64,000 bases of DNA from assembly GCA_019722365.1 (NCBI GenBank), contig JADFUC010000271.1, positions 124,001 to 188,000 on the forward strand. The letters are read 5' to 3'. Shown piece after piece: positions 23,783 to 33,154 of the stretch. Made by a program: the position numbers and the translations under genes. The notes under the pieces were generated by a model. That model saw only the letters and a list, made by a program, of their open reading frames with translations, did no database searches and was not told the origin of the DNA. This DNA is from Lithospermum erythrorhizon. Its lineage: Eukaryota; Streptophyta; Magnoliopsida; Boraginales; Boraginaceae. Within the stretch, counting starts at the first letter, position 1, and the number at the start of each line of letters is the position of its first letter.

Positions 23783-24489
23783 ACAACATACTTATCATAA
23801 TTAGCCCGTCAGTTCAATAATGAAAAAAGTTCATTCCAATTAGCTTATTGAATTTTACTCCTCAATTTTGATTGAAGATCTATCAGTTACAAGCTGAACC
23901 ATTTTGCTAGGACAAGTAGGTGATATGAATTATGTTCGACCATCTGCAGAGAAGGGAATAACTATCATACAGTATTTGTGTTTTGAGTTTGAGAGAATTG
24001 AAAGATAAGAGGCTCCGTGACCAATTTTTTATTATTAAATGTAGGATTGTGAGTCGGTTCAGGAAATCTTCTACAAATGCATTCACCATTATTGTCTTTT
24101 AGATGATCATTTTCCTACACATAACAGAGTGGATTGAGAAATTCTTGCATTCATAATTGATGAACAGGGTCCAAAATCATGGGACCAGTAAAATAAATCT
24201 GCAACTCTCACATGTCCTGTTTTTGCACTATTTGTAAAAGCACTGAGATATTATCTAAGGATGTAAAGGAAGTTTAAATTCATTAGATCCCTTGAAAGTT
24301 GTTATTGAGATGGACCCTTTCACGTATAGATTTTTTGTAAACAATGTTATTACTTTTCACTATTGATGATTGACAAGATCAACCTATGTATGTATATGAG
24401 CATCACAATTGAGTAACAAGCGTAAGCGGGGAAGAATTGTCGGCCGGGTAGTTTTAATGTAGGGGGGTGTTTCTGGAACAAAAAAGAAT
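23783..24489. other. Unassigned sequence
   Basis: No open frame of note on the + strand and only a 60-codon shadow on the - strand. No repeat seen. The last 60 bp (GGGGAAGAATTGTCGGCCGG...) is GC-richer and borders the collapsed Copia remnant. Confidence 0.35.
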
Positions 24490-24750
24490 ATTGATTGAAT
24501 ATAAAATACAATATTGTGTCTTATTTATAAACATATTTAACTTAAATCTAGAGTAGCTTCCAAGATCTTAGGCAGCGGACGCAGCAGGGAAAACTGACGC
24601 AGCGGGGAAAAAACCTCTCAAGATCTTAGGCTCAATACCACGATAAAATAGAGAGGGAAAATTTTATTGATGAATTGATTGAATATAAAATACAATATTG
24701 TGTCTTATTTATAAACATATTTAACCTAAATCTAGAGTAGCTTCCAAGAT
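24490..24750 (-). mobile_element. Collapsed Copia remnant: LTR fragment, leader, LTR fragment
   Basis: A 77-bp sequence at 24490-24566 is repeated at 24674-24750 with one or two changes (offset 184 bp). On the - strand each copy reads ATCTTGGAAGCTACTCTAGA ... CACAATATTGTATTTTATAT TCAATCAAT. The right copy continues into an LTR-like tail and then GGTATTGAGCCTAAGATCTT, which resembles the initiator-Met tRNA primer-binding site of Copia elements. About 100 bp of leader then leads into the second copy. The whole coding interior is missing. Confidence 0.6.
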
Positions 24751-25028
24751 ACCTCATGGCTTAATGCCCACTCAACTCTAATAGAAAGGTAGGAGTTTAT
24801 ATCAAATTCTAATAATTAAAAACCAAATTTAAAAACCGAATATCATACCAATAAAACAAACATGAATATGATTTTTTTTAACATGAATATTAAATCAAAT
24901 ATGGTGATCTTAATAATGAATCTAGGTACTTAGAGACCATTGGAGTTAGGAAGGTATAATTGAAGCACATATTATCTTTATCTTTCCCACCTTATGCTTT
25001 TTGGGGTTTATCTGTTATATAGGATGTA

Positions 25029-25226
25029 TTGAAATTTCGAAATATGTTGTGCAAAGATGCGTTTCGTTTCAATGTCTATCGACAAGACTTGCAACCTATA
25101 GCTGCTGCATGCAATTTGCCAAACTGTACTCTGCATGAGGGAAATAAATATGGTGGTCGCCAACCAATTTCCTTGTTTAAGAAGTGCAACAAGTTAAGGC
25201 CCACAAAGCTGTGGTACAGCCAATAA
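25029..25226 (+). pseudogene. Exon-like ORF of unknown family
   Basis: A 65-codon frame reads FRFNVYRQDLQPIAAACNLP and later KYGGRQPISLFKKCNKLRPT + KLWYSQ, ending in TAA. It is richer in GC than its flanks and composition looks coding. The sequence begins after an AG-bearing stretch and could be the last exon of a host gene whose other exons are gone or were not recognised. No domain name is offered. Confidence 0.25.
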
Positions 25227-26144
25227 GATTTTAGGCCACCCACGCCAATCAACAATTCAAAAATTAATTATTTCCTGCCATATTAAATTATTATTTTCTC
25301 ACATCATCAAATATCTCAAATAACTTTTACATTCCACAACAATAAATATTTCATACAATAATTTAATTTTCTCCACCATATATCTTTTAGTTATTTTTTT
25401 TTGTCCAAATAAATTAAAAATACACTCTATTTGTAGATCTTTTAAAATAAAAAATATTGATGAAATTTTTATTTTAATATTTTGTCAAATTATTAACTAA
25501 AAAAATCAAATAAAAAATAAAAAGGATACAAAACAAGAAAGTTTATACATTCTACTTCAAAAATGTGTCATAATTGTTTGAGATATTTCAAAAACTTTCA
25601 AAAGTTTTTCAATTATTTATTGGTATAGCTAATTGTTGGGATATTTCGAGCCCAATTATTTATTGGTGTGGATGGTTTTAGTTTAAAGAGTGACACATAT
25701 ATACTAGTTTTCCCCTACCTTAAATCTAAGTACTAAGAGTTGCAGAGACAATAAAATTGAGGTAATAATTCTATATATGTATATATAAAAAAAAAAAATA
25801 CAACTCAAACCTTTGTATGCATGATGAATGAAAGCTTTAAATGAGGCCATGAGGAGGGTGGGCATGCATGACAATCATCAATCGATTAAAAGAGACTTGT
25901 CATATTGGCATGTGACCAATAATGTGACTCTTTATTAGTAGATACACATCAAAATTTGAGAATTGGTTAGTGTTTTCTCTAGTAGGATGATAAGGAACAA
26001 CTTTGTGATGAGTTTTTGATGTACTACTAATGCCGACGTCCTATTGATTGGCATATTTTGGTGCATTTACTTTATTTCTTTTTTATGTTGGAATATTTTA
26101 GAAAGAAAACTAACTTTAAGTTACTTATATTGTTTCTGCTTGCA
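25227..26144. other. AT-rich intergenic DNA
   Basis: No gene, no clear repeat. Short A-runs only (such as at 25790-25798). Confidence 0.5.
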
Positions 26145-26214
26145 CGACTTGATGTAGGTGTTTGAAAATGTTACACCGTCGACTTAATGTAGGTGTTTGA
26201 AAATGTTACACCGT
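26145..26214 (+). repeat. 35-bp tandem duplication
   Basis: CGACTTGATGTAGGTGTTTG + AAAATGTTACACCGT (26145-26179) is followed immediately by the same 35 bases with one G-to-A change (26180-26214). It lies 48 bp outside the edge of LTR-B. Confidence 0.95.
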
Positions 26215-26261
26215 CTAATAATTCATGTTAAATGCTTCATCTCAAACATCAAAAATCATAT

Positions 26262-27890
26262 TGTATCACGAAGAAAGATTTTATTATTTATGACGTGCTT
26301 CGAATAATAAAATTCCTTAGAGGAAATCCTTCCTGGTACAAAGAAAAGTTTATTAAACGGTTGGGTTTATTGTCAATCTAGTACTCTTACGTATCTTGAT
26401 GCTCTGATATGAGCAGTGATGAATTTCGAAATTTGGTGAGCTAGTTGCTTGGTTGTGGATATGTGTCTGGATAGGGCTTTGGGGCGAGGACTTGATATTT
26501 GACTTTGGATATAGTCGAGCAAGAGTGCGGCTGCGGTATGATCCACTGGTTGTGTGAGCTTGATCTTTTGTGCTGAGTGGATCCTTAAGGTGTGGGTTGG
26601 ATGGAGGGACTTGGACCTCACCGCTTGATGAATGAAGCGGAGCTAGGCTGGTGAAATTTGAGCATATGCTTGCATGGATATATGCAGTTGGATCGCGGCC
26701 TCGCTTGGATATGGATATAATAAACTACGGTGAGGGTTGGATGAGCTCTGCAAACCCCGAGTGGGTTCCTTGTGTGAGGGCACTTACTTCGCGTAATGCG
26801 ATCTTTGGATGCGGAAGCGAGGGAATTGATAGCGTGTTCCTACTCTTTGCTTTGACTTGGGGGTTGAGGGTAGCTCGGCTTAAATCAACTTGGGGATAGT
26901 CAGAACTGGCACCCTCTTTAGTATGTCTCAGGCGCCTATGTGATGTATGAGGTAGGGGCTTCAACAGCTTGATTCCCTCTTAGATTTGATGTAGTGTAGG
27001 GGCTTGACATGTTTCCCTCTGACTTGGTGGGGATGGACAACTCCTCTTTCTTATCGGGAGATTTCGGATTGTCGCCTTGCCAGAGGTTAATTGACTTTTC
27101 TTGAGTATAGGAGGTGGGGGATTCAGCAGCTTGATCCTCTCCTGGATTTGATGTAGTGCAAGGGCCTCAGCAGCGTGTTTCCTACAACTTGGTAGGGAGG
27201 GGAGACTCTTTATTTGTTGGAGACTCCGGGTTGTCCGCCTTCCTTGGTGGCTTTAGGCGCTGGTTAGTCTTCCAGTGTCACGGATTGATTATTCCGCTTT
27301 GGATCTTTAAGTTGGGGATGCACCGAGGTGCTCATAACACTTCTTTCTCGAGCTTTTGTAACATTCGCTTAGTTTTTTAAAACTGAAACATTAACTTTGA
27401 TTTTGAGAAAATATGGGGTATTTATAGGCTTTCGAACTTTGATTTTGATTGATGGGATTCGTTTCGGGTAGATCGTGATCTTGGCCGTTGATTTTGAGCG
27501 TGATACGAGCGAGTCGGATATTTTGCATGACTTATTCTCCAAGAATATAGAGTTGGACGGTTATTTTAGGCTTTTAGGTAAAAATAAATTTATTTATTGA
27601 ATCGAACCTTATTATTTAAAGCCTGCATATTTCGGAAACCCTATTCTAGGTTTAAAATTAAGTTTATTTAACCTAAAATTAATATCAGGTCCTTGAATCC
27701 TGAGAACCTTATTATTTTCTCTTGACTTGAATTTAATTCGGGAGCTCCGGATGAACCCTAATCATCACGTATAATCGTGTGATTAGTTGAAAATTAATTC
27801 AATCAATAAATTAATAAAATAAATTTTATTAATTAAAATTAATTAAAATTTCACTATTAATTAAAATTAATTAAAATTTCAGTATCTGTA
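26262..27890 (-). repeat. LTR-B: Gypsy-type LTR upstream of the inhibitor gene
   Basis: On the - strand it runs from 27890 down to 26262 (1629 bp). The end, AATAAAATCTTTCTTCGTGA + TACA, parallels the end of LTR-C (AATAAAATCTTTCTAGCGCT + ACA). It shares with LTR-A the block near 27220-27256 (AGACTCCGGGTTGTCCGCCT + TCCTTGGTGGCTTTA). A TATA box, CCTATAAATACCCC, lies near 27410-27425 on the - strand. Neither a primer-binding site nor a clear 5-bp target duplication was found, so it is read as an old solo LTR. Short open frames inside it are not genes. Confidence 0.7.
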
Positions 27891-28787
27891 GATACTGTAA
27901 ATGATTTTTCTTCAAAGATTAAAATTATAGTGTATTGATATTTCTAGATGATAAAACCAAGCAAGTTTTACATGTACCGATGATAAATGGATAATGCCAC
28001 GAGATAGAGTTATTTATTGGATACATCTGTAAAAAAAGAACATTGAAGTTGATTGCTGGTTTCTACAATGCTATTATTATTCACAAGTTAGGAAAAAATC
28101 TTAGTTACACTACTACATATAATTTTATTCACATATGTCTACCCAAAAATCTTATTCACAAGTTGGATGACCCCATTATACATTTTGTCACTCTCGAGAG
28201 CTTATGCTTATTTATTCTGTATAGTGGTTATTTTAACAAAATTATACTTTTATTAAACCAATTAATTGTACTCCGTATTAAATAAACTACTCCGTAACAA
28301 ATTTTAGTGCATAGTGGTTATTAAATAATAAATTCTAAAATGGAGTTTGATGATTCAAATTTCACTAGAATATAATGTTGTTTCTTTCTAAAGAAAAAGT
28401 TAAACTAAATATCCAATCATTCACATCTAGCAATTGGTTCCAACATGTTATTTTGATAAAGATCAAGTCTAACAATATGCACATGAGAATTCTCTTATAA
28501 GCTAATTTTTCTGTGCTAATTTTGGTAGAAAGTTAGGGTGATATTAAGGTATGGTTCTATTAAGATTTTTTACTGACATATTTTATAATTTTAAGTACAT
28601 AAACTTGTTTGGTTATTTTTAAGTTCTTAAGAATATTCTGAAAGTATATATATATTATTATCTTCTAGTAATTTTATGTTATTACGTTTTAAAATTTAAT
28701 ATTTATGAAATATCGTATATCTTATATCTTCGATATATTTATTACTCCATCTCATACATACCACCTATCTACCATATACACCAACCC
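27891..28787. other. Upstream region of the inhibitor gene
   Basis: AT-rich DNA between LTR-B and the core promoter. No gene or repeat was recognised. Any regulatory elements of the gene downstream would lie here. Confidence 0.45.
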
Positions 28788-28795
28788 TTATAAAT
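28788..28795 (+). promoter_or_regulatory. Putative TATA box of the inhibitor gene
   Basis: TTATAAAT lies 145 bp before the ATG at 28940. That spacing implies a leader of roughly 110-120 nt, and the intervening sequence is C/A-rich, as plant leaders often are. Confidence 0.5.
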
Positions 28796-28939
28796 CCATC
28801 AACTACCCTATTTCTATTTTTAGACTAGTAGTAATTCACACCATCATCCTCATTCCCCAACCCATACATACTCACTTACAACCTTTGTCATCACAAAATC
28901 TATTCAGTATACTCATTTCTCCAATTCAAAAACCAAAAA

Positions 28940-29533
28940 ATGGCTCAAACATCTCATTTTGCCCTCCTCTTAATTCTCATCACAATCTCCATAAATCTTG
29001 CCTCATCACTCCCCTCCTACATCACCCCAAACAAACAACACAACAAAGATGAAGAAAATGATTTAGTCCATTCATCATGTGTCCATGCTAGCTATCCCAA
29101 CATTTGCATCCGCACCCTCTCATCCTACTCAGGCGAGGCTAACACGCCCCGCGACTTAGCCAAGGCCGCGGTAGGTGTTAGCCTCGACCGAGCAGGCAAC
29201 GTGTCCAAATGTCTAGAGAAACTCAAAGGGTCAAACAAAAGAGAGAAAGATGCACTACATGATTGCGTCGAACAAGTTGGAGATTCGGTGTACAATTTGA
29301 GGAAGACCCTCAATGAGCTTCAACATCTACGTAGAGAATCTTTTGAATTTCAAATGAGCAATGCAGAAACTTGGGTTAGTGCAGCTTTGACTAATGAAGA
29401 TACTTGTCTTGATGGATTTAAGGAGATTGATTTGAAAGTAAGGGGTGACGTGAAGAGAAAGATTAATAACGTTGCCAAAGTTACTAGTAATGCACTTTAC
29501 CTAATTACCCTTCTTGAGGAATCTCGATATTGA
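28940..29533 (+). CDS. Secreted invertase/pectin methylesterase inhibitor-domain protein
   Basis: The 197-residue, intron-less product has the features of the plant PMEI/invertase-inhibitor family: four-helix-bundle proteins that bind and block cell-wall pectin methylesterases or acid invertases. Residues 1-23 form a signal peptide with a hydrophobic core (ALLLILITISINLASS), so the protein should go to the apoplast. Cys47 and Cys56 (SSCVHASYPNIC) fit the N-terminal hairpin disulfide. Cys109 (ALHDCVEQVGD) and Cys156 (SAALTNEDTCLDGF) fit the second disulfide. Cys91 is extra. WVSAALTNEDTC is the family's most typical motif. The ATG is chosen because it begins the signal peptide and follows an A-rich context (CCAAAAAATGG). 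Whether it inhibits a methylesterase or an invertase cannot be told from sequence. It is one of only two intact host genes here. Confidence 0.92.
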   Translation: MAQTSHFALLLILITISINLASSLPSYITPNKQHNKDEENDLVHSSCVHASYPNICIRTLSSYSGEANTPRDLAKAAVGVSLDRAGNVSKCLEKLKGSNKREKDALHDCVEQVGDSVYNLRKTLNELQHLRRESFEFQMSNAETWVSAALTNEDTCLDGFKEIDLKVRGDVKRKINNVAKVTSNALYLITLLEESRY

Positions 29534-29969
29534 ATAGCATTATATATATGATGGTAACGGATGTGTTTCATTCACTACCTATAAAGTACTCTCAGATCAG
29601 TCCAATGTCTGTATTTTTTCTTAGTTGTGTTTTCATTTCTTTGTGTTGTACAAGTATATATATATAATATGTCTACATACTTGGACATATATATAATTGC
29701 AGTCTCCTTAGATTTGTAAATGTGCTTCACGCAAATACCGCAAAATTATCAATTTTGATTTTTAATTTATCTTTTAAAAACTTTATTGTAAATATTTTTG
29801 TTTGTATTAAGTATCTTGTGTATAATTAATAGAAATTACATTTATTTCTTTCGGGTGATATGATTTTTTTAAATATTATCTGTGAATAAATATATTAGAT
29901 CAATTTGAATATATTATAAAAAAAAGCAATCTTTATAAGATGGAGGGAGCATATAATTTGAATAGCTAG
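29534..29969. other. 3' flank of the inhibitor gene
   Basis: AT-rich, with TA runs at about 29656-29669. No canonical AATAAA close to the stop was singled out. No gene was recognised before the MITE at 29970. Confidence 0.45.
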
Positions 29970-30224
29970 CAGGGGCGGAGCACCCATATGGCCAAGAATT
30001 GGCCACGGCCCCCTAATACTTTAAAGTGACGTTTAAAAAAATGTCGATAATATGATGAATTTTTTATATTTTGATCACGCTTAAATTTAAATAAAATATG
30101 ACACATCCTATATAAAATATCAAAAAATATTAATTTGTACTTATATAAATTTATACATTTAATTTTTTAATAACAATGAATTTTTTTTTTTTGTCCCCTC
30201 TCGTTAAATCCTGACTCCGTCCTG
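29970..30224. mobile_element. hAT-type MITE with 8-bp target-site duplication
   Basis: The left end, CAGGGGCGGAGCACCC, pairs imperfectly with the right end, whose reverse complement is CAGGACGGAGTCAGG. CAGGGGCGGAGC is a common hAT-family terminus in plants. The 255-bp element is flanked by ATAGCTAG (29962-29969) and GAAGCTAG (30225-30232), an 8-bp duplication with two changes, as expected for hAT. The interior is AT-rich and non-coding. It sits about 440 bp downstream of the inhibitor gene. Confidence 0.75.
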
Positions 30225-30420
30225 GAAGCTAGTAACATAGATAATGTCTTTATTAATGTTCATGAACGCGCCATTATGTATCCCTCATTTCTCATTGTTG
30301 CATATATGCTTGCATTGGATGAATAATCCTCTTTCTTCTTCACGTCTCAACACACAGCTAATATCCTCGATTTCATTTATACTCTTAACCAGAATAGATA
30401 ATAGTTACAAAAAAATTAAG
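30225..30420. other. Short intergenic stretch
   Basis: No gene seen between the MITE and the Copia LTR. Confidence 0.4.
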
Positions 30421-30613
30421 TGAAATAATTAGAAGATTGTTATGAATATAACTAAGAATCATGTAAATAAATAAAGAATAATAAATAAGGAAGATAATAT
30501 CTTTTATTGCTTGTATAATCGTGTGAAATATAATATAATGAATTGCCTATTTATAGGCTTTGATATCTGATAATAAAGTAACTAAGTAACTTGGTACATA
30601 AGTAGCCTAGTTG

Positions 30614-33084
30614 TGTAATAACCGGTAACGACATGTTAATTAATAAATTAAAATGTGAGATTATTAAATTTATTCGTAAATTTGGAAACCAGCAATATTT
30701 TGTAATGCGTTAATGTGTGTTCGGAAGTTAGTTATTAGAATCAGTTAAAGCGAGAAGGTATCGATCGAATAAAATGTTCGGGTTTTACGCCGATTGGGCT
30801 GTGGAGCTGACCCAAATTCTGCTTATCCATTAGCCCAAGCAAACCCAAACCCATCCCATTTCACTTACTGCCGTGTTCGGCCGAGACAAAGTCTCAAAAA
30901 AATTCAATCCTTAACTAACAATTTTTCTTGAAAATGCAAACTTTGAACTGAAATTTTGGGAAACTTCCCTACATCGTCCTCGTCGTTTAAGGTAAGAAAG
31001 GTCCGATCTTGTTGAGTATGTCGGGGAATCGCCGAGTTGACTTTCGTTGACTTTTGTAGAAATTGAATTTTATGATTCCAATTGATTCTTGGGTTGTATA
31101 GTAGTTGTTGTGAGTTGAAATATCGTGTTTGAGGTGGAACTCGGATGTTTTAGGGTAGTTGACTTTTGGGAATTTTGGGTTGACTTCGGTTTTTACGTGA
31201 TATTATTGAATATAATTGTGTCTAGGCTTAAATTATAACATAGGAATTGATAATGATCATTTGGGGTGAAAGTGACGTTATAGTCAAGTTGACTTTCGGC
31301 GATTGTGGAGTTGACTTTCTAAAATGTGGTTGATAGTGTAAATATTTTGTGGGGCCCGTTAATGATTGTTTGGGATACAATTATGAGTTATAAGTGTTGG
31401 AAGAAAATAGGTTGAAATTAATCTTAGTAGATTTTGAGTAGTAAGCGGACTTTGGGATTAGAGGTTGATAGTAATGGTTTAATTAATTGGAAAAAAGTTG
31501 AAATTGGGTTGATTGAAATTGATTTGGAAATGTTAGAAATTTGAATAAGATATAGGCTGATTTTAGGATTTAGTCCGGGTAGTGAGATTTGTCATTGAAA
31601 TTGTTATTGAAACATAATTAGTAATCTTTACGTAAGTTGTCAATTTATAACTAAAATGGGTTGAAAAGTCTGGAATTTAAATTAAGATAAAGGGGTTGAA
31701 ATGGTTACGAGTAGTAATTATATTTTCGGATGTTTCTGTTCAGACTCGGGACGTGGGAACAGCGTGAGGATCGATTGACTGCTTGGGCGCTAGTGGTACT
31801 AGCCAAGGTGGGGATTGCTCCTTTCCCGGTTGTTACATATTATGTTTGAGTGAAGTATATAGTAATTGATTGTATTTGTGTATCGTTATAAACTTATACA
31901 TTTTAATAGTGAAATTATTGAAATGTTAGCATGCAGTGGTTGTGTTGTTTTTTTGGTATTCAAGTTTGGTATGTATATGTTGGGTGTATTCGGGTTGGTA
32001 TATTTGTGCTATGGACGTATGCATTGAGTATATTTTGCGAGAATAGTCCTATATGAAATTGTTGTATCGTGTGTATTATGGATGCTACATTGAGATTTTT
32101 GTGTGTGGTTGGTATTATATCTGTGATACGTGGTGTGTGATTTGAGGAAGTTTGGGATGAGGTAGAGATTGTTCGAGAAGGGTGAGCACAGGGAAAGGAT
32201 AATAACGGTGTGGGTGTTCGAAGGGTGGCGCAGGAAAGGATATGTTGTTGGGTGTTCGAAGGGTGAGCCTGCCGGGAAAAGGATGAATTGTTATATATGA
32301 TGTTATTGTGGTTTCATTTTTGTAAGTTATTTTATTGTGGTTGTAGTATGAACGTAGTGTTGTGAAATTTTGCTGTTTACTCGTTTGATTATGTGATATG
32401 GAGTATGACCTGTGAGTTAACGTAAGTTGAATTTTCTATAATGTGTGCATTTGTTGATGATGGTTATTTCTGTTATGATGCCTTGGATAGTTAGTATATT
32501 TCCGTATTATATATATAAATGTATTATCCATCTTATCGCTACGTGTATATATATATATATATATATATTTATCCGTTGTGTGTGCCGTTGGGATGTGGAT
32601 AAGTTACCGTCGAATTGATTCGTTTAGCTAAAGCTGTCGGGCTCTTACTTTCCGCTGATTGGCGGTGCCGTTGTGAGCAGCCGTGCGTAATCCGTGGATT
32701 TACTTAGGTGAGGACAAGTGGCTAGGATCCTCGGCAGTCATCTTTTTATTATTTTGATGTACTCGGTTTTTCATGTTGTGTTTCGGGATGTTGAAAGATT
32801 GTAAACTATTTTGTGAAATATTTTGAGACTTAGTATGTGATGGAATTTTACACTTTGGTTTTGAGTTAGGCGATGCCACGATGGTTAAACTCTGTATTAC
32901 AACATTTTGAGTTCTCGAACTATTTTGCTTTTTATCAAACTTTCAGGTTTCATTGGTAACAATTAAGCAGGTGATTTTACGTGTCGACCGTGGTATGGTG
33001 ACTGGTCTACGAGGTTGATGAAGATTCGACCTCCCGAGGGCGTGCGACTCGAGGCGAGTGGATTCTGAAGTTGCTTGCTCGTCA
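30614..33084 (+). repeat. Gypsy solo LTR with AGTTG target-site duplication
   Basis: The 2471-bp element starts TGTAATAACCGG, close to the TGTAACACCC start common in plant Gypsy LTRs, and ends CTCGTCA. It is bracketed by AGTTG at 30609-30613 and 33085-33089, the 5-bp duplication left by retroviral-type integrases. Inside are a splice-donor-like AAGGTAAG (30990), three GAAGGGTG.GC repeats between 32175 and 32275, and GC-richer text typical of long Del/Tekay-type LTRs. No internal domain remains, so it is a solo LTR formed by recombination. Confidence 0.7.
32544..32568. repeat. (TA)n microsatellite inside the solo LTR
   Basis: About 12 uninterrupted TA units. Confidence 0.9.
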
Positions 33085-33154
33085 AGTTGTTCCATTTCTT
33101 GGTAAATAAAGGCGAAACTTAGTTAGCGAAGCATCCCTTGTATATATTTCCATA

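Larger units (their letters stand above)
30421..33154 (-). repeat. Copia 3' LTR, split by a nested Gypsy solo LTR
   Basis: On the - strand, 33154-33085 joins to 30613-30421 once the nested LTR is removed, giving about 260 bp. It has a TATA box (GCCTATAAATAGG, about 30544-30557) and A/T-rich polyadenylation-like sequence (30440-30500), and it ends in CA. Just upstream on that strand, CCAAGGGGACC (about 33155-33165) resembles a polypurine tract. The copy's target duplication is not identified. Confidence 0.55.

Noticed and set aside
26373..26964. Several 80-codon frames on both strands near 26.4-27.0 kb
   Set aside because: They lie inside LTR-B, have no domain, and arise from the GC-richer LTR text.
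28705..29052. 115-codon frame overlapping the start of the inhibitor gene
   Set aside because: It is out of frame with the clear signal-peptide gene, covers its TATA box and leader, and has only low-complexity Thr/Pro/Ile-rich text.
29935..29960. Stowaway MITE end (GATGGAGGGAGCATAT)
   Set aside because: No matching CTCCCTCC-type left terminus was found within a few hundred bases. The hAT MITE beside it is better supported.
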